Positions 18,910 to 28,515 of a stretch of DNA of 64,000 nucleotides are shown here, piece after piece (position 1 is the first letter of the stretch; each line of letters opens with the position of its first letter). The stretch lies in NCBI RefSeq assembly GCF_009729015.1, contig NZ_CP045482.1, positions 1,608,001-1,672,000 on the forward strand, read 5' to 3'. Position numbers and translations under genes: made by a program. Source of the DNA: Acidianus ambivalens. GTDB taxonomy: Archaea; Thermoproteota; Thermoprotei_A; Sulfolobales; Sulfolobaceae. The notes under the pieces were generated by a model. It did not search any database and had not been told where the DNA came from. It worked only from the letters and a program-made list of their open reading frames with translations.

Positions 18910-18979
18910 TTATCGATAATATTATTATACGCTAGCCTAAATACATGTTATACCAAAATTAATAGATAAGATATAAAAA

Positions 18980-18990
18980 TTTATATATAT
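18980..18990 (+). promoter_or_regulatory. TATA box of the M24 gene
   Basis: TTTATATATAT-type run centred about 24 bases upstream of the ATG at 19009, at leaderless spacing. Confidence 0.55.
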
Positions 18991-19008
18991 CCAATTAGAT
19001 CAATCTTC

Positions 19009-20214
19009 ATGATACCTAGAATTAGTGAAAACGAATTATGGAATAGGCTCAATAATCTTAAAAAGAAAATGGCAGAACTAAATTTAGATGCTATTTATCT
19101 AACTAATTTATCAAATATATTCTATTTAACGAATCTATACATTTTATCTACAGAAAGGCCATTTGTATTAGTTATACCAAAAGACGGTGAAATCACTCTT
19201 ATATCACCATTACTTGAAAAAGATCATATTGAGACGATGACTAAAATTATAGGAAGAAAATACTTCTATTTTGATTTTCCAGGAGAGCCTCACGTTATAT
19301 TATTTATTAGAGATAAGATCTTAGACTTAGCTAAAGAATACAATATAAAGAGACTTGGAATGGATAATTTAGCTGGGGCTCCGTCTTATTGGGGATACTA
19401 TGGTCCATTACTGTCAGAAATACTGAGTAAAAATGGAATAGAAATTACTTCAATTAAAGACCTTATTGAAGAAATGAGAATTATAAAAGGAGAGGAGGAA
19501 ATTAATTTAATTAAAATGAGTGGTTATTGGGCTTCTAAGGCGATTGAAATTGCAATGAATTATATTAAACCTGGGAAATATGATTGGGAGATCTCTCTTG
19601 AGGCCAGCTTAGAAGCTAGTAAGAAAATTAAAGAATACTTTGGAGAAGAATATAAACCAATTAAGTCTATTTATCCATTAGTAGTAGGTTTCAGAGGCCA
19701 AGTGGGTGAGTACTCTGCATTTCCTCACGTGTTATCAACTTATAGGAGAATAAAGGAAGGTGACATTTTAGGCATAGGATCGGGACCAGATATAGGAGGA
19801 TATTCTGCAGAATTAGAAAGGACTCTATTTGTAAAATATGCTAATGATACTCATAAAAGTATGTACGAGAAAATGATGAAATTAAGAGAAACTGCTCTAA
19901 ATGCTATTAAACCTTATGGTAATATAAAAGATGTAGATAAAGCTGTTAGAGAAAAAGCAAAAGAACTAGGGGTTCAAGAGTACTTACGCCATCATGTAGG
20001 CCATGGATTAGGTATAGAAGTCCACGAAAGACCGTTTATTGACATAGGATATGATGGTAAATTCTTACCGGGCATGGTATTCTCTGTAGAGCCAGGAATA
20101 TATGTTCCCGGCTTAGGAGGGTACAGGCATTCTGATACAGTCTTGGTAAGAGAAAATGGAATAGAATTACTTACTAAATTTCCAGATAACTTAGAGGAAT
20201 TAACGATAAAATAA
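19009..20214 (+). CDS. M24-fold protein, creatinase-like (metal ligands replaced)
   Basis: 401 residues with a creatinase N-domain (about 1-150) and a pita-bread domain. In metallopeptidases of this fold five residues bind two metals (D, D, H, E, E). Here the aligned positions are G257, E268, H332, E361 and S375. Three of five are changed, in the segments SGPDIGGYSAELERTLF and GGYRHSDT. The pattern GYxxxLERTLF is what I recall from creatinase, a metal-free creatine amidinohydrolase. So this is probably not an Xaa-Pro aminopeptidase but a metal-independent hydrolase of a small nitrogenous compound. It is followed 47 bases later by an MFS carrier, which may import its substrate. Confidence 0.75.
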   Translation: MIPRISENELWNRLNNLKKKMAELNLDAIYLTNLSNIFYLTNLYILSTERPFVLVIPKDGEITLISPLLEKDHIETMTKIIGRKYFYFDFPGEPHVILFIRDKILDLAKEYNIKRLGMDNLAGAPSYWGYYGPLLSEILSKNGIEITSIKDLIEEMRIIKGEEEINLIKMSGYWASKAIEIAMNYIKPGKYDWEISLEASLEASKKIKEYFGEEYKPIKSIYPLVVGFRGQVGEYSAFPHVLSTYRRIKEGDILGIGSGPDIGGYSAELERTLFVKYANDTHKSMYEKMMKLRETALNAIKPYGNIKDVDKAVREKAKELGVQEYLRHHVGHGLGIEVHERPFIDIGYDGKFLPGMVFSVEPGIYVPGLGGYRHSDTVLVRENGIELLTKFPDNLEELTIK

Positions 20215-20232
20215 ATGTGATGAATAGAAAAG

Positions 20233-20240
20233 TTTAAAAA
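20233..20240 (+). promoter_or_regulatory. TATA box of the MFS gene
   Basis: TTTAAAAA centred 26 bases upstream of the ATG at 20262, so this carrier can be transcribed separately from the M24 gene. Confidence 0.5.
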
Positions 20241-20261
20241 TGTGAAGAAATATTATTATAT

Positions 20262-21590
20262 ATGGGTAATAATACTAATAGCTCAATCTCTGAAATTATG
20301 GATAATTTACAGAAAATACCTATTTCTACATGGTTATTTCTGGTAATTAGCGCAAGCTACTTTTTTGTCGAGTACGATTTGTTTGATTTAAGTTATGTAC
20401 TTCCAGCAATAATTAGTACTTTTAAGATACCCTCAACATTAGCATCACTAGCTTTAACTAGTACATTTATAGGAGGAGTTATAGGCGAGCTAAGCGGTGG
20501 ATATTTATCGGATAATTTTGGCAGAAAGTTCATGTTAATAATTGGATTAGTTACATATTCAATGGCAACGATTTTATCAGCGTTATCAGTAAACATCCTT
20601 ATGCTAATTATAACAAGATTCTTTGTAGGTTGGGGGACTTACGTAGATTTTAATTCAGTTGTAACTTATTTGGCAGAAATGTCACCTAAACGTTCTAGGG
20701 GCAAAATAATTTCTTACTCTTCATCGATAGGTATAGCACTAGGAGCATTAGTAGTTATTGTCGTATCTTACTTGCTTGCTCCAATCCCAAATATAGGCTG
20801 GCGTTTAGTATTTATACTAGGAGGTATCGTTGGCATAACGTTTGCGGTTTTAAGAAAAGATTTACCAGAGTCTCCTAGATGGCTAGAGAAAAAAGGGAAA
20901 TTAGATGAAGCTAAGTTAACTCTAGAAAAACTTCATATAAATATTCAAGAACCATTAATACCTTCTACTTATGATAATTCTCACAAATCATCATTCTCTA
21001 ACTTGAAAATATTAGTAGATAAAAGCCATCTAAAATATTTCCTTATATTTTTATTCTCATGGATTATGTTTTATTCTGCTTTTGATGGTGAAGGTATAAC
21101 TGTACCTACTATATTGACAGAGCATGGCTATACATTAGCTTCAACGCTAAGATTCTTTGTAGTTTCTGGCAGTGTAGCATTTGTATTCTATATTATTTCA
21201 GCACTTACTGCAGAAAAAACTCAAAGAAAGTACCTAGCTGCATTCCTAACCGGTATTTTCATGGCAATTTTAGGTACGTTATATAATGCTATTTTAATAT
21301 ATATATCTTTAGCATCACTATCTTCATTAGGTGCATTTATATTTCCTTATACATACCTGCTTACAGTAGAGCACTTCCCTACAGAAGTTAGGGCAACTGC
21401 TTTTGCTTTTACTGACGGAATAGCACATTTGTTATTAGCATTTATGCCAATAATAATCCTAACGGTTTCGGCTAAGTACGGATTCTTCAGTACTATGCTT
21501 ATATTAGCTGTGATGATGATAGTTGGTGGAATATTATTACTATTTACTAAAGCAACTACGGGCAAAGCATTAGATGAAACTAGCAAGTAA
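20262..21590 (+). CDS. MFS transporter, sugar/metabolite:H+ symporter type
   Basis: 442 residues and 12 predicted helices. It has GGYLSDNFGRKFMLI (the loop 2-3 signature), the loop after helix 6 DLPESPRWLEKKGKLDEA (the PESPRW motif of the sugar-porter branch) and EHFPTEVRATAFAFTDG in helix 10-11. This branch also carries aromatic acids and other metabolites in archaea. Acidic residues in helix 1 (VEYDLFDLS) resemble those of aromatic acid:H+ symporters. Placement next to the creatinase-like gene suggests a shared substrate, but this is weak inference. Confidence 0.82.
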   Translation: MGNNTNSSISEIMDNLQKIPISTWLFLVISASYFFVEYDLFDLSYVLPAIISTFKIPSTLASLALTSTFIGGVIGELSGGYLSDNFGRKFMLIIGLVTYSMATILSALSVNILMLIITRFFVGWGTYVDFNSVVTYLAEMSPKRSRGKIISYSSSIGIALGALVVIVVSYLLAPIPNIGWRLVFILGGIVGITFAVLRKDLPESPRWLEKKGKLDEAKLTLEKLHINIQEPLIPSTYDNSHKSSFSNLKILVDKSHLKYFLIFLFSWIMFYSAFDGEGITVPTILTEHGYTLASTLRFFVVSGSVAFVFYIISALTAEKTQRKYLAAFLTGIFMAILGTLYNAILIYISLASLSSLGAFIFPYTYLLTVEHFPTEVRATAFAFTDGIAHLLLAFMPIIILTVSAKYGFFSTMLILAVMMIVGGILLLFTKATTGKALDETSK

Positions 21591-21595
21591 AGGAA

Positions 21596-21679
21596 TTACT
21601 CTGGTGTTTCCAGCCCTTCTAGTAAAGGCTTCCCTTTCATATTTGGTATAAACTTTAAGAAGAACATAAATGCTATTAG
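21596..21679 (-). pseudogene. Possible C-terminal scrap of an MFS transporter
   Basis: In the gap between two genes a leftward 27-residue frame reads LIAFMFFLKFIPNMKGKPLL then EGLETPE and a stop. This looks like the final helix and FxPETKGxxLEE tail of MFS sugar porters. No upstream coding sequence remains. It converges with the intact MFS gene at 20262-21590, suggesting a former neighbouring copy. The match is short, so chance cannot be excluded. Confidence 0.35.
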
Positions 21680-21769
21680 TTAGGTGAGCAGTTTCATAGA
21701 AAAATATTTTCAATATATAATACCATATAATAAAATAATTACAAAAATACAAATAAATAAATTGAGAGA

Positions 21770-23734
21770 TCATGTGGTATATGTATAATTACTATAGTAC
21801 ATCATATTATAGTAATATCCTACAAATTCGTTATATTGGAAGCAGTGAATGTATGGTTGTACAAGGAAGTAATCGTCTGGAACTGGTAGCCAGACATAAG
21901 GTGCTTCATTATATATTATAGAATATGCTTTTGCCGTTAGTTCCTCTTGTAATGTTACATTTGTAATGAACGGTAGAGTATTATACATTGACTGGAGAGT
22001 AGGACAGTTAAACCATGCATGATCTATAGCTCCAAACTCTATATCAGTAATAGGCATTAATTCTTGGAATACCGGATCAGGCCAGTCGGGGAACCAACCT
22101 AAATCAAGTAGTTGTGGACTGTCATTAGGTGTATTAAAGGACGGTATTACCGATGGTAACACGTAGTACACTGTTGTTGCTATTCCTATTTGACTTAAAT
22201 CATGAGATATTACCTCGAGCTCGTCCTGCTCAAGTTCGTTAACCGGAGCTAATGCATATAAGGAAAGCGGTGGCAATTGAGTTCCAGAAGGATTACCTAA
22301 AACAGTACCATTAGGTAGCACAACGTAAAAATCGCCTATATATCCAGCTTCATTCAAGTAATGCATTGCTAAGGAAGGATCATAATTATACATGCTAAGA
22401 TTAGCCGGATCATAATAACCCTTACATTCTGGTGAAATAGGGCCTAAGAACTCACAAGCTAACGGTTTACCGTTATATGAGAATATTGATAATAATGCAC
22501 TGTAATTAATTGCATGCTCTATTGCCAACCTAAAGTTTGTAATATTGGTCGGGAACTTCTGAGTATTCATGGCAATAAAGAGTACCCCAGGCTCAGCACC
22601 AAAGTTGACGAAAGTCGCATTTTCTGGAATTTCGTTATATGGCGGCGTTCCTAGTATTTGTGATAAGTATGGTATTGATATATACGAAATCTGTGCTTTA
22701 TTCTTTACGAAGTCTTCAACTCTATCATTATGTGTTAGACCATAGTCGATTATTATATACTTTATGTGTGCAGGCTCAGCAACTGCCGGAACATTCTTTC
22801 CAACAGCCCAGTAGTTCGGATTAGCTTCTAATTCAATCGTTGAGAATCCCGGACAGACCTTAACTATAACGTAAGGACCGGTACCATTCATTCCATGCTC
22901 ATTGATATATGAATTTACGGAATTAGGAACTACTCCTCCGTGCATGTCAACACAAACAGGATTAACAATAGCACCCCACCAACCTGCTAAAACAAGGGGT
23001 AAATATCTATACGGTTCTAATGTGTTTATTTCTACTTCATATGGTCCTTTCACTACTATTGCTTGGTTTGGATAACTCATTATCTTCTGTATTGTAGCAT
23101 TGTTAGCGTTGAAATGAGAGAGTATTGACGCTAGAACTTCTGCTGTCAATGTGTAGTTACCAACAGTGTGTAATCCCGTTGCGTTCTCTATTGCGTAACA
23201 TACTCCCCAAGGTATTGCATAACCGCTAACTGCGTAAACTGTTGAGTTAAATAGTAAACCGATATAGTTTGCAACTCCCGGTCCTTGACCCATTAATATA
23301 GTCCTATAGAGAGAGAACCAAACAGTTGAAGCATTAACTTGAACGCCATCAGAGAAATGGATGCACTGTCTTAAATAGAAGTAGTAATTCTGATAGTTAG
23401 GAGTTGTGTAATTCTCGGCAATTACTGGAACTACCTCGTGGTAATTTGAGCCGTTAAATTCAACAAGCTCTTGAAAAACAGCAGTAAACAAAGGACCGTC
23501 CTGCACAAAAAATCCGGTTGCTGGGTCTAGAGCGTCTGGTGGTGCAGTTTGTGCGACATCTGTTAGTTCATTAGGATTAGGTGGAGCTAGAGTAATAACT
23601 TTGGTTACAGCATGGTGATAATGTGAAGTCTCAAAATAATATATACCGCCTGCTGCTGCAATAATTATAATTATTAAAATTATTATAGCACTAATTTTAC
23701 TTAACGCCAAATGTTTTTTAGCATACATTTTCAT
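21770..23734 (-). CDS. ABC transporter substrate-binding protein, dipeptide family (paralogue 1)
   Basis: 654 residues: N-terminal membrane helix (KISAIIIIIIIIAAAGGI-like, around residues 14-32) as signal or anchor, then an SBP_bac_5 domain. Family markers are PPDALDPATGFFVQDGPLFT, FRLAIEHAINYSAL and DWPDPVFQELMPIT. It is closely related to the proteins at 23915 and 46300, with long stretches of near-identical DNA. Unlike the binding protein at 16612 it has no C-terminal membrane helix, so the N-terminal helix probably anchors it. No permease genes are adjacent; it may plug into the system at 48434-52715 with a different peptide preference. Confidence 0.87.
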   Translation of the reverse strand: MKMYAKKHLALSKISAIIILIIIIIAAAGGIYYFETSHYHHAVTKVITLAPPNPNELTDVAQTAPPDALDPATGFFVQDGPLFTAVFQELVEFNGSNYHEVVPVIAENYTTPNYQNYYFYLRQCIHFSDGVQVNASTVWFSLYRTILMGQGPGVANYIGLLFNSTVYAVSGYAIPWGVCYAIENATGLHTVGNYTLTAEVLASILSHFNANNATIQKIMSYPNQAIVVKGPYEVEINTLEPYRYLPLVLAGWWGAIVNPVCVDMHGGVVPNSVNSYINEHGMNGTGPYVIVKVCPGFSTIELEANPNYWAVGKNVPAVAEPAHIKYIIIDYGLTHNDRVEDFVKNKAQISYISIPYLSQILGTPPYNEIPENATFVNFGAEPGVLFIAMNTQKFPTNITNFRLAIEHAINYSALLSIFSYNGKPLACEFLGPISPECKGYYDPANLSMYNYDPSLAMHYLNEAGYIGDFYVVLPNGTVLGNPSGTQLPPLSLYALAPVNELEQDELEVISHDLSQIGIATTVYYVLPSVIPSFNTPNDSPQLLDLGWFPDWPDPVFQELMPITDIEFGAIDHAWFNCPTLQSMYNTLPFITNVTLQEELTAKAYSIIYNEAPYVWLPVPDDYFLVQPYIHCFQYNEFVGYYYNMMYYSNYTYTT

Positions 23735-23914
23735 CGACTTGATTTCTATAATGCATTAATTAAAATTTTACGCAACCTTATGCAATGCATGTCATCTCCT
23801 TGGATGTTTTATAGTCTATGGAGAATAATATTTAAATTTTACACAATATATATGTACTATGCTTCATTTATTAAATAACTTTAATGATATTGAAAAAATG
23901 GTAAATCTTGTAGT

Positions 23915-25861
23915 TTAGTTAGAATAGTACATAGTATTATAGAAATATATTAGATACCCGTCGGCCACGCTAAGTATAACGCCCTTTACGTATGGCTGAA
24001 TTAAGTAATAAGAGCAAGTAACCGGCAACCATATATATGGTGCACAGTCGTAAATTATACTATACGCCTTTGCTACCATTTTCTCTTGAAGTGTTGTATT
24101 AGTAATGAAGGGTAGAGTATTATACATTGATTGTAAATCAGAATTGTTGAACCAAGCGAAGTTGCCCGAAGGACCACCGAACGCTATATCAGTTAACGGC
24201 ATCATTTGCTGAAATATTGGATCTGGCCAGTCTGGAGTCCAACCTATCGCAACCATATTAGGAGTCGATTGAGGTGAAGTGTATGAGGATATAACTGAAA
24301 ATAGAACATATTGAACAGAAACTGAAATTCCTATTTTAGCTAGATCTTCCGTTATTATCTGAAATTCTTCCTGTTCTACTTGTGTAACTGGCGCTAAGGC
24401 AATGATTTCTAATGTAGGTAATTGAATTCCGTTAGAATCACCTATTACACTGCCATTAGGCAATACTACATAGAAATGTCCCTCGTAGCCAGCCTCGTTC
24501 AGATAATGTATAGCCATGGACAAATTATAAGAGTATACAGATAAATTATTGGGATTATAAAGTTTACCATATTGAGGAGATATAGGCCCTAAAAATTCTG
24601 ATGCCAATTCCTTACCATTATAGGAGAACAGCGAGAGCAATTGTGAGTAATTAATTGCATGCTCTATTGCCAACCTAAAGTCTGTAATATTAGTTGGGAA
24701 CTTCTGAGTATTCATGGCAATAAATTGAACTCCAGGTAAAATACCTAGACTATAGAAAACTTGACTTTCATTAATCTTAGAGTAAGGATATTGATTAAGC
24801 ACTTGACCTAAATAAGGTATTGAAACGTAGGATATTTGTGCTTTATTTTCTAAGAAATCTTCTACTCTATCATTGTGTGTTACTCCATAGTATATTTCTA
24901 TAACCTTAATATGTGGTGATTCCGCTATTATCGGAACGTTCTTACCAGTTGCCCAATAATTAGGATTAGCAACTAATACAACACAATTAAATGACGGACC
25001 TACATATTCTATCTCGTAAGGGCCAGTACCCGGCATACCATGAGCATTTATGTAACAATTTGCTTCATTAGGTTGAACACCGCCATGTTCATCAATGTAA
25101 ACTGGATCAACTATTGCGCCCCATGAATTTGCCATATCTAGCAAAAAGTATTTATACGGATGAAGTAGGTTAATTTCTACTTCATATGGTCCTTTTACTA
25201 CTACTGCTTGGTTTGGATAACTCATTATCTTCTGTATTGTAGCATTGTTAGCGTTAAAATGAGAAAGTATGTAAGCTAATACGTGAGCGGTTAAATTATA
25301 ATTTCCTACAGTGTGTAATCCCGTTGCGTTCTCTATTGCGTAACATACTCCCCAAGGTATTGCGTAACCGCTAACTGAATAAATGGTTTGATTAAACAAA
25401 ATACAAATATAATCTGCTACTCCTGGAGGTTGACCCATTAATATAGTCCTATAGAGAGAGAACCAAACGGTTGAAGCATTAACTTGAACGCCATCAGCAA
25501 AGTGCACGCAAGGCCTCAAGTAGAAGTAGTAATTCTGATAATTTGATGATATTGTATAATTTTGAGCAATTATAGGTACTACTTGTAAGTAATTACTTCC
25601 ATTAGGTTCTACGAGCTCTTGGAAAACCGCATAGAATAAGGGTTCTACTTGATCTAAAAAGTCTGTAGCAGGATCCAAGGAATCTGGAGCTACCGTTTGA
25701 GCTACATCCACAAGTACTGATGTATTAGAAGGTTTTAGAGCTATCGTAGTAGTAGTAACAGTTTTTTTAGATATTTGATTGTAAATTAATACTCCTCCTA
25801 TTATAGCTATAATAACAATTAAAATTAGAACTACGGATGAGACCTTACTTAATGCTTTCAT
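23915..25861 (-). CDS. ABC transporter substrate-binding protein, dipeptide family (paralogue 2)
   Basis: 648 residues with an N-terminal anchor helix (VVLILIVIIAIIGGVLIY) and an SBP_bac_5 domain (APDSLDPATDFLDQVEPLFY, FRLAIEHAINYSQLLSLFSY, DWPDPIFQQMMPLTD). It has its own promoter: a TTTTATATAA box 25 bases upstream. It differs from paralogue 1 mainly in the central ligand-pocket region (for example HGGVQPNEANCYINAHGM versus HGGVVPNSVNSYINEHGM), suggesting a different ligand. The segment around NYNLTAHVLAYILSHFNANN is identical to paralogue 3 but not paralogue 1, a sign of gene conversion. Confidence 0.87.
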   Translation of the reverse strand: MKALSKVSSVVLILIVIIAIIGGVLIYNQISKKTVTTTTIALKPSNTSVLVDVAQTVAPDSLDPATDFLDQVEPLFYAVFQELVEPNGSNYLQVVPIIAQNYTISSNYQNYYFYLRPCVHFADGVQVNASTVWFSLYRTILMGQPPGVADYICILFNQTIYSVSGYAIPWGVCYAIENATGLHTVGNYNLTAHVLAYILSHFNANNATIQKIMSYPNQAVVVKGPYEVEINLLHPYKYFLLDMANSWGAIVDPVYIDEHGGVQPNEANCYINAHGMPGTGPYEIEYVGPSFNCVVLVANPNYWATGKNVPIIAESPHIKVIEIYYGVTHNDRVEDFLENKAQISYVSIPYLGQVLNQYPYSKINESQVFYSLGILPGVQFIAMNTQKFPTNITDFRLAIEHAINYSQLLSLFSYNGKELASEFLGPISPQYGKLYNPNNLSVYSYNLSMAIHYLNEAGYEGHFYVVLPNGSVIGDSNGIQLPTLEIIALAPVTQVEQEEFQIITEDLAKIGISVSVQYVLFSVISSYTSPQSTPNMVAIGWTPDWPDPIFQQMMPLTDIAFGGPSGNFAWFNNSDLQSMYNTLPFITNTTLQEKMVAKAYSIIYDCAPYIWLPVTCSYYLIQPYVKGVILSVADGYLIYFYNTMYYSN

Positions 25862-26159
25862 AGTCTATTCATTTTAGAAGTTTTATATAAGCTTAGTTGT
25901 TCAATGTGTTAACCAAATCTAATTAGGTAAGATAGGCAATTCCTACTTTTATCAAGGATTTATGTAGTTAAATAATATATTATAATATATTTAGGTTTAT
26001 TACATTATTTTTGTAATAATCTTTATAATTCTCACTCCGTAGATAATATATGTTGTAATATGTTTTGGAACATACGAGCTCTCGCCTTTACTATTTGTAA
26101 TAATTTTGATATTTACAGCTTCAATATTTTTCTGCATTAATAATTTTTCTTCTACACCT
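25862..26159. other. Intergenic region before small ORF
   Basis: AT-rich, about 300 bases. Apart from the leftward TATA box no gene or repeat is recognised. A reading frame from TTG at 26106 enters the next small gene but its first 18 codons look non-coding. Confidence 0.4.
25881..25890 (-). promoter_or_regulatory. TATA box for binding-protein paralogue 2
   Basis: TTATATAAAA read leftward, centred 25 bases upstream of the ATG at 25861. Confidence 0.6.
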
Positions 26160-26366
26160 ATGTATTTTAAGGTATACGATAATTATATAGAGATAAAAAC
26201 AGGCAAAAATGAAGTATTAGAAGCTACAAGACTTAAGGTATGTTATGAGAATAACATGTGGAGAAATTCCAGATTAAAACCTTATTCCATAAAATTTACT
26301 GTAAACTATCCAGAAAAGAAATACGTTATGATAGGCATTACTCCAGAAGATCTCTTGAAATTATAA
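26160..26366 (+). CDS. Small unknown protein, 68 residues
   Basis: From the ATG at 26160 the frame encodes a soluble 68-residue protein (MYFKVYDNYIEIKTGKNEVL at the start and GITPEDLLKL at the end). Composition is amphipathic and beta-like, with coding-like charged residues, and it is more plausible than the TTG start at 26106, which would add a Phe/Ile-rich stretch. No family recognised; the start and the repeated beta-strands are reminiscent of a PH-like or regulatory small domain, but this is only an impression. The gene stands alone between two leftward genes. Confidence 0.4.
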   Translation: MYFKVYDNYIEIKTGKNEVLEATRLKVCYENNMWRNSRLKPYSIKFTVNYPEKKYVMIGITPEDLLKL

Positions 26367-26434
26367 AAGATTTTATACAAGAATTTTGAAATAGAAATAA
26401 AAAATATTATTATAATCTAAACCTTGAAATATTT

Positions 26435-28303
26435 TTATATTAATCCTTCAGTCGTCCTCCTTATTATTTCTCTTATTTCCTCTTCTCCAAGACTATTTTT
26501 AATAGCTAAGTAGTGAAATGCAAGCCCTAGAGCTATGACGGGTATTAGATCTTCTGGGAACGGTATTATAGGATACATACCGAAACTGCCGAAATAGGAT
26601 AAAACTAGACTGGCTAAGATTAAGAAAAGCATTAATCCTCCAGCCTTAGCCTCACCGCTGTTCCCATATTTATATGCCACAATAAAATCAAATAATGATA
26701 CTGCAGAGAGTGTTGCGATGTAAATTACAAATCCTAGGTTATTTGTTGTACTTAAACCTGAAGTAAGGATATAAAATAAGGCAGTGCCTATCACTATTCC
26801 AAAGATATTAACCGCAAGGGAAGGTATTAAAATGCTCTTCTTAACGTTCCAGAACTTTCTAGTATAATAACCTATAAATATTGGAATTCCAGAAAATATT
26901 ATCGTTACTACTTCAAACAATGTAATAAATCCAGACCAGTACACTATCAGCAAGGCTGAGATTGTGGATAAAGGTGCTATAACCTTACTAAAAGGTACTT
27001 TAAATTGCCTATTTACATCTGGGGCCTTCTTCCTTAATACCTCTAAGCTTACGCCTCCCATGATATAAGAGAACACAGCAGCTGAGGACACTATTCCTAC
27101 TAACGCTATCCACGCCGGGAAAGGTAATAGGAATATAGACCCTAAAACTGTAACAGTTATTAAAGACACTACGGGCACTCTAGTTTTTCCCAATTTTAAG
27201 AATATTTCTGGAAAGTATCCATTGGACGCTAAGCCATACAGCACTCTCGTACCGCTACCCATGCCTACTAACGTTGTCCCGGAAGGAGATACTACCGCAT
27301 CAATTAACAACAGTATTGCAAATGAAATGAATATTAGCCTTACTAGTCCGCTCACGCCTGCAGTGCTAAAAATTTCGTAGAAAGGCCCGGAGGATAATAT
27401 AGAATTTTGAATTCCTCCCCAGTCTCCTACTTTTACGTTTATTGCACTCCAGTTTATTGCCCCTATAAATGCAACTTGAAGTAAGGTATATAAGACGATT
27501 GAAATTAATACTGCACCGACTACCGCAAACGGAATATCTTTTTTAGGATTTTTAGCTTCGCTACCGTACTCTATTGCCTGCCTAAATCCTGTATATGCAA
27601 ATAAAATTCCGGTGGCGGGGATTGAATATAATACTGCAGCCATTCCATAGTAAGAAGTAGCTAAATTTGAAGGAGATGGAAATAGCCCACCGCCTGCAGT
27701 AAAGTTAGAAGGGTTATAATAGAAGGACAGTAGCAGAATTACGGCTACTGAGGGAATTATTAACTTCCACCAACCTACTCCGTGGGCTACTTTACCTAAT
27801 ATACTGACTCCTAGGTAATTTATTATAAAGAATAGAAATATTAATCCGTATGCCAATAAAATTCCATAAGTAGTTAAATAGCCATTAACTGTAAGCTGGG
27901 GAAATAGGCTTGAAAGATAGGTAACTACAGCGGTAGCTTCTATTGCAGGTACAGTGGCTCCTGCTGCGAAGTAACTCCAAGATATTATATAACCTAAAAG
28001 GCCGCCGTGAGTATAATGAGGATACCTTATTACGCCTCCCGATTTTGGTATTATTGAAGCTATTTCGGAATATGTTAACGCTATTGGAAGTAGCATTAAA
28101 CCGCCTATTATCCAGGCTATTATCGCTGAACCCCCAGTATATGCTGCAGTATAGAGCGATGCGAATAACCAACCTGAGCCAATCACTCCTTGAAGTGAAA
28201 GGAACAGTAACTCAAGTTTATTTAGTGATTTTCTCATTTGAATATCTGTTACTGCTCCTAAATCTGGAACGGAAACTGCTTTTTTATCTCTCTTAAGGCT
28301 CAT
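26435..28303 (-). CDS. APC-superfamily amino acid permease, long form
   Basis: 622 residues and about 14 membrane segments. It begins with the APC signature LFLSLQGVIGSGWLF (GxIGxGxxF type) in helix 1 and ALTYSEIASIIPKSGGVIRY after helix 2. It is longer than the EIPPE-tail permeases and lacks their N- and C-terminal motifs, so it belongs to another branch (AAT/basic-APC-like). Helix 6 region FAYTGFRQAIEYGSEAKNPK with the following KDIPFAV matches the GFE/GFR-xxxxxEAKNPKRDIP motif of amino acid permeases. A short cytoplasmic tail is acidic/basic. It should import amino acids; specificity unknown. Confidence 0.85.
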   Translation of the reverse strand: MSLKRDKKAVSVPDLGAVTDIQMRKSLNKLELLFLSLQGVIGSGWLFASLYTAAYTGGSAIIAWIIGGLMLLPIALTYSEIASIIPKSGGVIRYPHYTHGGLLGYIISWSYFAAGATVPAIEATAVVTYLSSLFPQLTVNGYLTTYGILLAYGLIFLFFIINYLGVSILGKVAHGVGWWKLIIPSVAVILLLSFYYNPSNFTAGGGLFPSPSNLATSYYGMAAVLYSIPATGILFAYTGFRQAIEYGSEAKNPKKDIPFAVVGAVLISIVLYTLLQVAFIGAINWSAINVKVGDWGGIQNSILSSGPFYEIFSTAGVSGLVRLIFISFAILLLIDAVVSPSGTTLVGMGSGTRVLYGLASNGYFPEIFLKLGKTRVPVVSLITVTVLGSIFLLPFPAWIALVGIVSSAAVFSYIMGGVSLEVLRKKAPDVNRQFKVPFSKVIAPLSTISALLIVYWSGFITLFEVVTIIFSGIPIFIGYYTRKFWNVKKSILIPSLAVNIFGIVIGTALFYILTSGLSTTNNLGFVIYIATLSAVSLFDFIVAYKYGNSGEAKAGGLMLFLILASLVLSYFGSFGMYPIIPFPEDLIPVIALGLAFHYLAIKNSLGEEEIREIIRRTTEGLI

Positions 28304-28483
28304 TAAGATCTTTAATAAGTTTGAATGGGAAAATTTAAATATTAATATAATTCTATAAATAGAGATAAATTAAAAGAATTTTATTTTTGAGATTGTTATA
28401 GAACAATTACTTTTAGAAAGTGTTAATATACTCTCGACTGATATAAAATAGTTATTAAAAACTAAAGGTAAAAGAATATAGAC

Positions 28484-28492
28484 TATATAAAA
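28484..28492 (+). promoter_or_regulatory. TATA box of the cyanase operon
   Basis: TATATAAAA centred about 28 bases upstream of the cynS ATG at 28516; no ribosome-binding site, so the mRNA is probably leaderless. Confidence 0.65.
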
Positions 28493-28515
28493 GTTTTAAT
28501 AATTAGGTAATTTGC

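Noticed and set aside
20211..20240. C-box-like GTGATGA that might mark a C/D guide RNA
   Set aside because: No matching D boxes or C'/D' boxes at the right distance, and it overlaps the promoter of the MFS gene.
27885..28296. Frames on both strands over the start of the long APC permease
   Set aside because: Translations lack any domain and the APC signature in the third frame is clear.
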